This document shows, piece by piece, positions 52,291 to 61,139 of a DNA stretch of 64,000 nt. This stretch comes from JABWBP01 sp964522165 (GTDB lineage: Bacteria; Calditrichota; Calditrichia; RBG-13-44-9; J075): NCBI GenBank assembly GCA_964522165.1, contig CAZFVV010000008.1:11839-75838 (forward strand). Direction: 5' to 3'. Numbering within the stretch: the stretch's first letter is position 1; each line of letters starts with the position of its first letter. The position numbers were made by a program, and so were the translations under genes. The notes under the pieces were generated by a model. That model was not told the DNA's origin, searched no databases, and saw nothing but the letters and a program-made list of their open reading frames with translations.

Positions 52291-53586
52291 GTGGAAATTT
52301 CCGTTTTTGTGCTGGTTTTCAGTTTCGTGATTTTACTGTTCCTGAACGTTCCCATTGCCATCAGCATTGGAATTGCAACAGTATTGACCATGCTTTTTAC
52401 CATCCCGCCCGGGCCGGCCATTACCACCGTCGCCCAGCAAATGGCTACCGGAATCAACAGCTTTACCCTCCTGGCCATCCCGTTTTTTATTTTATCGGGA
52501 ATACTGATGGGCAGCGGCGGCATCGCCCGGCGGTTGATTGATTTCGCGAAGGTAATCGTCGGCATGTTCCCGGGAGGGCTGGCCTACGTGAACATCCTGG
52601 CCTGCATGTTTTTCGGGGCCATTTCCGGTTCGGCGGTGGCGGCCACTTCGGCAATCGGCGGTTTTATGATCCCGGTAATGAACAAAGAGGGCTACGACAA
52701 AAGTTTTAACACCGCCGTTACCGTCACCGCCTCCACAACTGGCTTGCTCATCCCCCCCAGTAATATTTTGATCGTTTATTCCCTGGCCAGCGGGGGCGTT
52801 TCGATTGCCGCTTTATTTATCGCCGGATATATCCCCGGCATTTTGGTAGGGCTTGGGTTGATTGTGGTGGCGGCAATTATTGCCGTTCGCAAGGGGTACC
52901 CGGTCGGCGACCGCATTTCCCTATTGGAAAGCTTCAAAAAATTTTTAGATGCCATCCCCAGCCTGTTCTTGATCCTGATCGTAATTGGCGGGATTATCGC
53001 CGGCTATTTTACCGCCACGGAAGCCAGCGCCGTCGCAGTATTATACTCCCTGCTGCTGGCGGTGGTGTTTTACCGGGAAGTGAAAATAAAAGACTTGCCC
53101 GGAATCCTGCTCAAAACCGTGGAGACTACGGCCATCGTGATGCTGCTGATCGGCACTTCCACCGCCATGTCCTGGATCCTCTCTTACGAGAATATTCCCC
53201 AGACCATCAGTGCTGCCCTGGTCGGCCTGACGGAAAGCAAGATTTTAATTCTCCTGATAATCAACCTGGTGCTATTAGCGGTGGGAACCTTTATGGATAT
53301 GACCCCCGCAGTGCTGATCTTCACCCCCATCTTTTTACCGGTGGCGATGCAGTTGGGGATGGATCCGATTCATTTCGGCATTATGATGGTGCTGAACCTC
53401 TGCATCGGTTTGTGCACCCCGCCGGTGGGCAGCGTTCTGTTTGTAGGCAGCAGCATTGGGGGCGTTTCCATTGCCAAATTAATCCGCCCGTTATTGCCAT
53501 TGTTTATTGCCATGATAGCGGCGCTTTTTTTGGTGACTTATATTCCCTGGCTCAGTATGGCTTTGCCGAAATTTTTTGGGTACTGA
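52291..53586 (+). CDS. dctM: TRAP transporter large permease DctM
   Basis: 431 aa with a GTG start. About 12 hydrophobic helices with the DctM signatures SGILMGSGGIARRLIDFAK, ACMFFGAISGSAVAATSAIG, and GLCTPPVGSVLFVGSSIGG. It is the transport channel of the DctPQM system. Together the three genes give the cytoplasmic-membrane uptake step after outer-membrane TonB-dependent import and periplasmic cleavage. Confidence 0.94.
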   Translation: MEISVFVLVFSFVILLFLNVPIAISIGIATVLTMLFTIPPGPAITTVAQQMATGINSFTLLAIPFFILSGILMGSGGIARRLIDFAKVIVGMFPGGLAYVNILACMFFGAISGSAVAATSAIGGFMIPVMNKEGYDKSFNTAVTVTASTTGLLIPPSNILIVYSLASGGVSIAALFIAGYIPGILVGLGLIVVAAIIAVRKGYPVGDRISLLESFKKFLDAIPSLFLILIVIGGIIAGYFTATEASAVAVLYSLLLAVVFYREVKIKDLPGILLKTVETTAIVMLLIGTSTAMSWILSYENIPQTISAALVGLTESKILILLIINLVLLAVGTFMDMTPAVLIFTPIFLPVAMQLGMDPIHFGIMMVLNLCIGLCTPPVGSVLFVGSSIGGVSIAKLIRPLLPLFIAMIAALFLVTYIPWLSMALPKFFGY

Positions 53587-53589
53587 TAT

Positions 53590-53742
53590 TGAAGAGTGAA
53601 ACGTGATGCCTGAAGCGTGAAACGTGAAGCGTGAGAAGTGATCCATATTCCGCATTCCGTATTTCGTTTTTTACGCAATACGCACTACGAAATACGAAAT
53701 TATAATCACGCATCACGTTTCACGCTTCACGTATTTCATAAA
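53590..53742. repeat. CGTGAA/ATACGAA heptamer inverted repeat
   Basis: GTGAAAC, GTGAAGC and related heptamers on the left are matched by GTTTCAC, GCTTCAC units on the right (53715-53735). Inside them is an ATACGCA/ATACGAA heptamer inverted repeat (53655-53700) of the family seen at 37041 and 43808. This is two repeat types, one nested in the other. Confidence 0.85.
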
Positions 53743-53772
53743 GAGGCAACAAATTAACAAAGGAAACCCACC

Positions 53773-55047
53773 ATGCTCTATTTCAGCCGGGGCTCGGCAT
53801 CCGATGAGCTTCAAGAACAGGATTTAAGAGAAGGCCTGTTTACCGCCTTTGATAAACTTGGCGCAGCCGGTAAGGTGCTGGCCATTCCCCCGGATTTCAC
53901 CCGCTTCCATTCCTTCGCCGGGGTGTTGACCCGGCTTACCTATGAATATTACCGGAAAAATTTAACCGACATCCTGCCGGCCCTGGGAACCCACTCCCCG
54001 ATGACTACGGAACAGATCACCGAAATGTACGGCGACACCCCGCTTGATTTATTCCGGGTTCATCGCTGGAAAGAGGACCTGATTACCCTGGGAGAAGTGC
54101 CCGCGGATTTCATTCAGGAAGTATCCGAAGGGAAAGTGAACTATCCCTGGCCGGCCCAGGTGAATAAGCTGCTGATAGAGGGCGGCTTTAGCCTGATTCT
54201 TTCCCTCGGCCAGGTGGTTCCCCATGAAGTAAGCGGGATGGCCAATTACAATAAAAACATTTTTGTCGGCGCCGGCGGCCGGGAAGGGATAAACCGCAGC
54301 CATTTCCTGGGGGCGGTGTACGGCATGGAAAGAATGATGGGGCGCGCCGATACCCCGGTGCGCCGGGTGCTGAACTATGCCTCGCGACATTTTGCAAGAG
54401 ATTTACCCATCGTTTATGTGCTTACCGTGGTGGGCAGAAAGGAAGATGGGATGCTCACTGTGCGCGGCCTTTTTATCGGCGATGATGAAGAATGCTTTAA
54501 ACTCGCCTGCGATCTTTCCCTGGAAGTGAATTTTGAAATATTGCCGGAGCCTTTAGAAAAAGTAATCGTCTATCTCGATCCACGTGAATACAAAAGCACC
54601 TGGCTGGCCAATAAAAGCATCTACCGCACCCGCATGGCAATTGCCGACGGCGGCGAACTGATCGTGCTGGCTCCCGGTTTGAAGGAGTTCGGAGAAGACG
54701 CAGGGATCGACCAACTGATTCGCAAATACGGATACCTCACCACCCCGGAGATTTTGAATGCGGTTGAGAAAAACGAAGATTTGCGGGAACATCTCAGCGC
54801 CGCCGCCCATCTCATTCACGGTTCTTCGGAAAACCGCTTTACCATTACTTACTGCCCCGGCCATCTTTCCAGAGAAGAGATCGAAAGCGTGAATTTTAAT
54901 TATGCGAATCTTGATGAAGCGATACAAACCTATAATCCCGCGGCATTACGGGATGGATTGAACACCCTGCCAAACGGCGAAAAAATTTTCTTCATATCCA
55001 ACCCGGCGCTGGGGTTGTGGGCATATAAAGAAAAATTGGTTGAATAA
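53773..55047 (+). CDS. LarA family nickel-pincer racemase/epimerase homologue
   Basis: 424 aa, the LarA family length. Residues matching the LarA active site are spaced exactly as in lactate racemase: Arg44 (DFTR), His74 (GTHSP), His151, Lys161 ten residues later (the residue that tethers the nickel-pincer cofactor), and His177 sixteen residues after that. The family includes lactate and malate racemases and a D-gluconate 2-epimerase. In this locus a sugar-acid epimerase interconverting D-mannonate and D-gluconate is plausible, because mannonate is made upstream and Gnd follows. No cofactor genes (larB, larC, larE) are in the window. Confidence 0.85.
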   Translation: MLYFSRGSASDELQEQDLREGLFTAFDKLGAAGKVLAIPPDFTRFHSFAGVLTRLTYEYYRKNLTDILPALGTHSPMTTEQITEMYGDTPLDLFRVHRWKEDLITLGEVPADFIQEVSEGKVNYPWPAQVNKLLIEGGFSLILSLGQVVPHEVSGMANYNKNIFVGAGGREGINRSHFLGAVYGMERMMGRADTPVRRVLNYASRHFARDLPIVYVLTVVGRKEDGMLTVRGLFIGDDEECFKLACDLSLEVNFEILPEPLEKVIVYLDPREYKSTWLANKSIYRTRMAIADGGELIVLAPGLKEFGEDAGIDQLIRKYGYLTTPEILNAVEKNEDLREHLSAAAHLIHGSSENRFTITYCPGHLSREEIESVNFNYANLDEAIQTYNPAALRDGLNTLPNGEKIFFISNPALGLWAYKEKLVE

Positions 55048-55265
55048 TGAATAGCCCCGCGCTTCAGCGCGGGGAAAAAGAGAGCGAAGAAAATAGATTG
55101 GGGCTTCAGCCCCGAGTGTTGCCAAAGCGCGGGGCTGAAGCCCCGGAGAGAGAAGATTGGGAATTTTGAATCCCCGCGCTGAAGCGCGGGGCTATTCATA
55201 AATTCCGCGCCTCGTGTAATTTGCACTACACTCTGTGGCTTCAGCCCCAAGTGCTGGCTTTTGCA
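55040..55265. repeat. Cluster of GCGCGGGG/CCCCGCGC palindromes
   Basis: Three or four strong GC hairpins. The outer pair (GAATAGCCCCGCGC near 55047, and GCGCGGGGCTATTC near 55182) is an inverted repeat enclosing a GGGGCTTCAGCCCC hairpin and its partner. They fill the gap between the LarA-like gene and gnd. Confidence 0.8.
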
Positions 55266-55302
55266 TAAAAAATGAGTCAATAAATATAAAGGAGAATTAT
55301 TC

Positions 55303-56718
55303 ATGAGTGGGTATGACATTGGTGTCATCGGTTTGGGAGTAATGGGCCAGAACCTGGCTTTAAACCTGGCCAATCACGGCTTCCCTGTCGCCGGATTTGA
55401 TATTGATTCGCAGAAGATTCAGGCAGCGGCCAAAAAATTCAATGAGAAAAACATGGCGGTTTTTGAATCCCGGCAGAAATTTGTCAATTCCTTAAAAAGC
55501 CCTCGCAAAATACTGATGATGGTTCCCGCCGGAAAAGCGGTGGATGCGGTGATTGCAGATTTGCGCCCGCATTTAGCCACCGGCGATGTGTTGATGGATG
55601 GCGGCAATTCTTATTTCGAGGATACCAACCGCAGGATCGAGGATCTGAAAGAAACCGGCATTCTCTACATCGGAACCGGGGTGAGCGGCGGTGAGGAAGG
55701 CGCGCTGCTGGGGCCCTCGATTATGCCCGGCGGAAATCCCCAGGCCTGGCCGCTGGTAAAGCCGATGCTTCAGGCAATTGCCGCCAAAGTCGATGGCAAT
55801 GTGCCCTGCTGCGATTGGGTGGGAAAAAACGGCGCCGGGCATTTCGTAAAGATGGTGCATAACGGCATTGAATATGCCGACATGCAGATGATCTGCGAAG
55901 CCTATTTCCTGATGGAGCAATTGTTAGGATTAACCCCTGCCGAAATGCACCGCGTTTTTAAGGATTGGAATAAGGGCGAGTTGAACAGTTACTTGATCGA
56001 AATTACCGCCGACATTATGGCAAAAAAGGATGAGGAAACCGGAAAGCCCATCATCGATGTTGTTTTGGACACCGCCGGCCAGAAGGGAACCGGAAAATGG
56101 ACCAGCCAGGTTGCCCTGGATCTGGGGGTTCCGGCCCAGACCATTGCGGAAGCGGTTTTTGCCAGAATGTTGAGCGGTATCAAAGAGGAGCGCCGGGAAG
56201 CCTCCAAGATTTTGTTCGGCCCCCGCAATAAGTTTACCGGCGATAAAAATGAATTTATCGAAATGGTTCGCCAGGCGCTTTTTGCTTCCAAAATCTGCTC
56301 CTACGCGCAGGGATTTCAATTAATGCAGGCGGCCAGCAAGGAATACGGATGGGATATCAACCCCGGCGGCGTTGCACTGATGTGGCGCGGCGGGTGTATT
56401 ATCCGGGCGCAATTCCTGGGCAATATTAAGGAGGCTTTCGATAATTTACCGGAATTGCAAAACCTGCTGTTGGATGATTATTTCAAAACCGCTATTGAAA
56501 AAGGCCAGCAATCCTGGCGTAAAGTGATAGCGGCAGCAGTGGAACATGGCATCCCGGTTCCGGCTTTCGCCAGCGCCCTGGCCTATTATGACGCTTACCG
56601 CCGCGAACGGCTTCCGGCCAATCTCTTGCAGGCGCAGCGGGATTACTTTGGCGCCCATACCTATGAGCGGGTCGATAAACCGCGCGGTAAATTTTTTCAT
56701 ACCGACTGGAGCGGTTAA
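55303..56718 (+). CDS. gnd: 6-phosphogluconate dehydrogenase, decarboxylating
   Basis: 471 aa, usual for the enzyme. GLGVMGQNLALNLANHGF is the dinucleotide fold. GTGVSGGEEGALLGPSIMPG, then VGKNGAGHFVKMVHNGIEYA, holds the substrate site including the catalytic Lys (HFVKMVHNGIEY). It oxidises 6-phosphogluconate to ribulose 5-phosphate and CO2. Presence in a uronate locus is unusual and suggests that gluconate-6-phosphate is made here. The ATG follows AAAGGAG. Confidence 0.96.
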   Translation: MSGYDIGVIGLGVMGQNLALNLANHGFPVAGFDIDSQKIQAAAKKFNEKNMAVFESRQKFVNSLKSPRKILMMVPAGKAVDAVIADLRPHLATGDVLMDGGNSYFEDTNRRIEDLKETGILYIGTGVSGGEEGALLGPSIMPGGNPQAWPLVKPMLQAIAAKVDGNVPCCDWVGKNGAGHFVKMVHNGIEYADMQMICEAYFLMEQLLGLTPAEMHRVFKDWNKGELNSYLIEITADIMAKKDEETGKPIIDVVLDTAGQKGTGKWTSQVALDLGVPAQTIAEAVFARMLSGIKEERREASKILFGPRNKFTGDKNEFIEMVRQALFASKICSYAQGFQLMQAASKEYGWDINPGGVALMWRGGCIIRAQFLGNIKEAFDNLPELQNLLLDDYFKTAIEKGQQSWRKVIAAAVEHGIPVPAFASALAYYDAYRRERLPANLLQAQRDYFGAHTYERVDKPRGKFFHTDWSG

Positions 56719-56763
56719 CGGGAAACGTGTTCAGGTGTTATTGTGTTCATGTGTTCATGTAAA

Positions 56764-57014
56764 GAAACGCTACTCGTCGCATGGCTCTGACGTGCGACGC
56801 AATGGGGAGGCTCGCGTAGGAGCCCTTCGGACCGCCTCCCGTGGCTGGATCAGTTTAGAGAGAACAATGGAGTGTCATGACATGCCAATCCGTCCTGTCC
56901 GGCTGTTGCAGATCCGTCTTGAAAGTCTCAATGTCTGTCATTCCCGCATGCTTTTAGCGGGAATCTATAATTGTGTGGCAGTAGATTCCCGATAAAAACA
57001 TTCGGGAATGACAA
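56764..57014. repeat. Palindrome cluster plus TCATTCCCGC element
   Basis: Left part (56764-56840): TCGTCGC hairpin and GGGAGG...CCTCCC hairpin related to 45398-45515. Right part (56936-57012): a TCATTCCCGC family element, itself enclosed by GGCTGTTGCAGAT and ATCTGCAACGACC arms, another nested case. Octamer GTGTTCAN units lie at 56725-56760. Confidence 0.8.
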
Positions 57015-57085
57015 TCTGCAACGACCGGCCTGTCCGAGATGACGCTCCTAAAATCACGACTTCAAATGCAAAAGGAGACATCATT

Positions 57086-58168
57086 ATGGCAAAATTAAAA
57101 ATACGTTCAGACTCATGCGAATTAGATTTTCTCTCCCTGGGCGCGCTGGTTCACCGGCTCGATCCGGGAGTGATTCCCTTCCGAAAGGCGCGAGCGGTTG
57201 ACATTCACGTTTCCGGCGGAGAATATAATGTAGCTGCGGGGTTGGCGGATTGCTTCGGCCTGCAAACCGGCATTGCTACTGCCATGGTCAATTATGGCAT
57301 TGGCGAGCTGGTGCAAAACCGGGTGCGGGAAATGGGCGTCAAACCTTTTTATAAGTGGTTTGAGCACGATGGCGTGCGGGGGCCCAATATTGCCACGGTG
57401 TACAGCGACCGGGGATTTGGGGTGCGCCCGCCGGTAGTATTCTATAATCGTTCCAACGAAGCGGCGGCGCTTTTAAAGCCGGGAGACATCGAATGGGATA
57501 AAATATTTGGCCGCGGCGTCCGTTGGTTCCACTCCGGGGGCATTTTTGCCGCCCTGTCCCAGACTACTTCGGAATTGATCATCGAGGGCATGCAAAAAGC
57601 AAAGGAAAGCGGGGCGGTTACTTCCTTCGACTTAAATTATCGGGCCAAATTGTGGGCGCCCATCGGGGGCTTGAAAAAAGCGCAGCAGGTTCTCCGCCGA
57701 ATTGTGGAGAATGTGGATGTGTTGATTGGCAACGAAGAAGATTTGCAAACCGCGCTCGGCATCCCCGGGCCCGAAGTTGTTTCCAAGTCGAAACTCAGTC
57801 ATGAGACCTTTTTCCAGATGATTGAACGTGTCATCAAACAATTTCACGGTATAAAGATGGTCGCCACCACCTTGCGGGAGGTGGAATCGAGCAACCGCCA
57901 CCAATGGGCGGCAGTTCTGTGGTATAATGGAGATCAATTTGTCACCCCGGTGCGGCAACTCGATGTGCTTGACCGCATCGGCGGGGGAGACGGTTTTGCC
58001 ACCGGCCTTATCTACGGTTTCCTTTCCTGGCAGGAGCCGGAAGAGGCGCTTCGCCTGGGCTGGGCGCACGGCGCGCTGTTGACCACCTTCCCCGGCGATG
58101 TTACCATGGCGAAATTGCCGGAGGTGGAGGCATTCGCCAAAGGCGGGTCAGCGCGGGTTCAGCGGTAA
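57086..58168 (+). CDS. PfkB family sugar-acid kinase (KDG-kinase-like)
   Basis: 360 aa from ATG 57086 after AAAGGAG. PfkB fold: VSGGEYNVAAGLADCFGL, then SFDLNYRAKLW, and LDRIGGGDGFATGLIYGFL with the catalytic Asp. It is related to the kdgK at 49243 but clearly a separate gene. Its place directly after gnd suggests it may phosphorylate a different acid, possibly gluconate to 6-phosphogluconate, or be a second KDG kinase. The sequence alone does not decide. It is the last gene of the pectin locus. Confidence 0.88.
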   Translation: MAKLKIRSDSCELDFLSLGALVHRLDPGVIPFRKARAVDIHVSGGEYNVAAGLADCFGLQTGIATAMVNYGIGELVQNRVREMGVKPFYKWFEHDGVRGPNIATVYSDRGFGVRPPVVFYNRSNEAAALLKPGDIEWDKIFGRGVRWFHSGGIFAALSQTTSELIIEGMQKAKESGAVTSFDLNYRAKLWAPIGGLKKAQQVLRRIVENVDVLIGNEEDLQTALGIPGPEVVSKSKLSHETFFQMIERVIKQFHGIKMVATTLREVESSNRHQWAAVLWYNGDQFVTPVRQLDVLDRIGGGDGFATGLIYGFLSWQEPEEALRLGWAHGALLTTFPGDVTMAKLPEVEAFAKGGSARVQR

Positions 58169-58209
58169 TCTCGGTTTTATTGATTACCGTAAAAATCCTG
58201 GTCATCTAC

Positions 58210-58374
58210 TATACTTCGCGCGGGATTAAATGAGACTTTTGAGGGGGGCATTCCTCACTGAAGTGAGGTAATCTTTGATTGCCATCCCGGAATTCCGGGA
58301 TGTGGAAAACGAATGAGTGCAATCAAGTGTACACCCTCTTTAAAAAGTCTCATTTAAGACCGCGTAAGGTATAA
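58210..58374. repeat. MITE-like nested inverted repeat
   Basis: Outer arms TATACTTCGCGCGG and CCGCGTAAGGTATA; inner arms TTAAATGAGACTTTT and AAAAGTCTCATTTAA. Within are two further hairpins, CCTCACTGAAGTGAGG and ATCCCGGAATTCCGGGAT. No coding region is seen in 58169-58575. Confidence 0.82.
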
Positions 58375-58575
58375 TACTTTTTGAACTTCTGATAAAAGTC
58401 GAGTATTTTTCTGGCGAGTCATGGAATCCACCCTTTCTTGTTTGACTGGTCTCTTACAAGATAATCAGGATGAATTCTTGATTCCCATCTTTTATTCAGC
58501 CTTTCGCGTTTTTCACAAAATAGTGTACATTACCGGGCAAACTAATGTGGCCTTTAAGCCATTCAGGAGCTCCAA

Positions 58576-59121
58576 ATGAACACATACATTGCTCTTTTTA
58601 GAGGTATTAATGTCGGGGGGAAGAATATCTTGCCAATGCAAGAGCTGGTAAGGATTCTTGAATATCTGGGTTATGAGAAAATCAAGACCTACATTCAGAG
58701 TGGAAATGTAGTGTTCCAGACCCCAAAAGAACATGCAAAAGAAATCGCCAGAGAAATCAGTTCCGAAATTTTGGAAAGTCATCGGTTTGAGCCGAAAGTA
58801 TTTCTGCTCGAAATATCAGAATTGCAAGATGCCATTGAAAATAATCCCTTCAATACAGCGGATGGAAAAGCTTTGCATTTCTTTTTCTTAGATTCTCACC
58901 CCCATGACCCTGACTTAGTAACACTTATGGCCATTAAATCGAGGTCCGAAGAATTCAAACTCCACAAAAAGGTATTCTACCTCTATGCACCTGATGGAGT
59001 TGGCCGTTCTAAATTGGCGGCAAAAGTGGAACAATGCCTGGGGGTCCCGGTAACGGCCAGAAACTGGAATACGGTCAGTAAGCTTATTTCAATGATTAAC
59101 CGATGTTACGCGATCGACTGA
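58576..59121 (+). CDS. DUF1697 family protein
   Basis: 181 aa, complete for the family. Starts NTYIALFRGINVGGKNILPM, with YIQSGNVVF and ending in AKVEQCLGVPVTARNWNTV. DUF1697 proteins are soluble and of unknown function, common in soil and FCB bacteria. It stands alone after a non-coding stretch. Confidence 0.92.
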   Translation: MNTYIALFRGINVGGKNILPMQELVRILEYLGYEKIKTYIQSGNVVFQTPKEHAKEIAREISSEILESHRFEPKVFLLEISELQDAIENNPFNTADGKALHFFFLDSHPHDPDLVTLMAIKSRSEEFKLHKKVFYLYAPDGVGRSKLAAKVEQCLGVPVTARNWNTVSKLISMINRCYAID

Positions 59122-59267
59122 TATATCGCTCCTCCGGAGCCCAAATGGGTAAGATTCTGTCAATAAAGTGTTTATTAGCCCCAGGGGGAGCGGAATATTT
59201 ATAATTCTCTGCTATCTTTTTAAGTCGATTAGCTCTGGAGAAGCGACAGATAAAACTACTGCGCGTA

Positions 59268-59925
59268 ACTGAAAGAACTGCGCGTAACCCATTCTTATGC
59301 CGTGCCGGGGATTGAGCCTAATTCCGGGACTATTTTAACGGATACCTTGACCTGGTATGCCGGCAAACTCCGGGGAGGGGATATCGTGATCTTTGAACAG
59401 CCGGCCGATCTGCCGGAAGAAGCGGCGGCGGAGAAAGCCTATTGCCGACGAATTGGCCTGAAGTCTCATCTATCCGTTCCGGTCGCCATTGGCGGTTCCC
59501 CGGTGGGCGCGATTGGTTTTGCCTCTTTCCACACCCACCACTCCTGGCCGGAAACGCTCATTGAACAGTTTAAACGGGTGGCGGAAATCTTTGCCCCGGC
59601 CATCTACCGCAAACGCGCCGAAGAAAGACTCCAAAAATCCTACCGGGAGATCAAACAACTCAAAGACCGCCTGCAAGGGGAAGCCGACTACCTGCGAGCC
59701 GCTGCAAGTGCTGTTACCGAAAGATAGCCGGGGAATTACTTCCCCCACCCTCACCCTGGAAGAGGCCGAGCGCCGGCACATTAGCGAAGTGCTGGAAAAG
59801 ACCCATGGGCGTATCAAAGGGCCGCATGGCGCTGCAGAATTACTGGGATTGAAACCTTCCACCCTGTATTTCCGGATGGAAAAATTAGGCATACCCCACT
59901 GGCGGGATAAGGAAAGGAGTAGATT
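59268..59925 (+). pseudogene. Remnant of sigma-54 activator: GAF part joined to Fis HTH, AAA+ domain lost
   Basis: One frame (to 59727) encodes a GAF domain tail (ELRVTHSYAVPGIEPNSG, then LKSHLSVPVAIGGSPVGAIG) and the linker KQLKDRLQGEADYLRAA. A second frame (from about 59705 to 59925) encodes TLEEAERRHISEVLEKTHGR, then GAAELLGLKPSTLYFRMEKL, the Fis-type DNA-binding end. The AAA+ ATPase between them is missing and the frame changes, so this cannot make a working activator. The N-terminus is also gone. Confidence 0.85.
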
Positions 59926-60227
59926 TAAACAGTCGAAATATCGACCAGGAGACGAAATGCCGACCCACGATCCGTATTCTCAGGATCATTTTGACTTTCT
60001 TCCGATTTGCCCCAACCTGCTTTAATTAAACAAGTTAATCCCCATTTATTCTTTGCCTGAGCGGATTGGCATTTCGCTGGCATTTTGGTCTGTTATGATA
60101 ATTGCATTATTGAAAATAAATCTCCCCCGGGGAAGCGGCAGGGCGCGCTCGATAGCTTCCGCTCCCTGGTTTTTGTAATAATCAGTGCACATTGAGAAAA
60201 TATCGAACAAAATGGAGACCGACGCAG

Positions 60228-61079
60228 ATGAAGATTAAATTGTTTTCCGCATGTTTGGTTCTTTTCTGGGGATTTTCCCCGTTTTTACAGGCGCAGGGCG
60301 ATTATGAAGAAACCGATTGGGAAAAATGGAAAAAAGGCGCCCGGCCCTTTATCGAAGCAATGTACGGGGTCGGCTCTCCCGGGCAGTTGCGTTTCGAGGA
60401 GGATTTCTCCCAAATTGGCCTGCTGGAAGGAAAATTAGGCTACAGCAAAATCAAGCAGTATAAAGGCTATGTTAATTCTTTTGAAGAAGGATTTCTTTAT
60501 GGAAGCGCTCTCAACCCGGATCTGAATATTGCGAATGATGATACCCTGGGAAAAGTGAATACGGAAACCGTAAGGTTCGGGGCCGCTTATCGTTTTGGTT
60601 ATGGATATGGTACCGGGAATATTAAAATATTACCCTACAATGAACGCTCCCTGGTATGGTCCAAAATAACCACAACCCGCCCGGATAACCTCATTCAAAG
60701 CGACGTCGATATTTTAAACCGCTATGAAAATTCCTACCGGTTCGGTGAATTGACCGAGGGCGGCATCAAAATAAACATGTTTCGTATGTTATCCGTCACC
60801 GCCGCCTATGAGTTGCAGGTAGTTTATCCCCGGCACTTATTTTGGGAATGGCTGGGCAGCGTCCTGATCCGGGACGCCAGCTCCGCAGCCATTATTGTTT
60901 TTTCCGAAGACATTCTTGACCAGACCTCTTTCTTAGGGCCGGTGATTTTTTTCGTCCTGAAAAATGGGCTTTCTTATGCGTTTTATAATGCCATGAAGTA
61001 TAACATGAACTGGCCGTTCACCAGCGAAGCACCTCTGACCTTCGAGACGTTCAAGGCCGGCGTTTCCTTTACCTTTTGA
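60228..61079 (+). CDS. Hypothetical periplasmic/outer-membrane protein, 283 aa
   Basis: Starts at ATG 60228 and has a signal peptide to LQAQG. Residues 45-283 look beta-rich with aromatic strand ends (e.g. AAYRFGYGYGTGNIKILPY and the closing FKAGVSFTF), as in small outer-membrane barrels. No family recognised. A 60-bp gap separates it from the universal stress protein. Confidence 0.65.
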   Translation: MKIKLFSACLVLFWGFSPFLQAQGDYEETDWEKWKKGARPFIEAMYGVGSPGQLRFEEDFSQIGLLEGKLGYSKIKQYKGYVNSFEEGFLYGSALNPDLNIANDDTLGKVNTETVRFGAAYRFGYGYGTGNIKILPYNERSLVWSKITTTRPDNLIQSDVDILNRYENSYRFGELTEGGIKINMFRMLSVTAAYELQVVYPRHLFWEWLGSVLIRDASSAAIIVFSEDILDQTSFLGPVIFFVLKNGLSYAFYNAMKYNMNWPFTSEAPLTFETFKAGVSFTF

Positions 61080-61139
61080 AAGTGAACTAAAGTAGAAATA
61101 GCAACCATAAACGATAAACACCAACAAGGAGGTTCATTG

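Noticed and set aside
53773..55047. True lactate racemase
   Set aside because: The active-site residues fit the LarA superfamily, but no lactate genes are near and the uronate setting favours a sugar-acid substrate.
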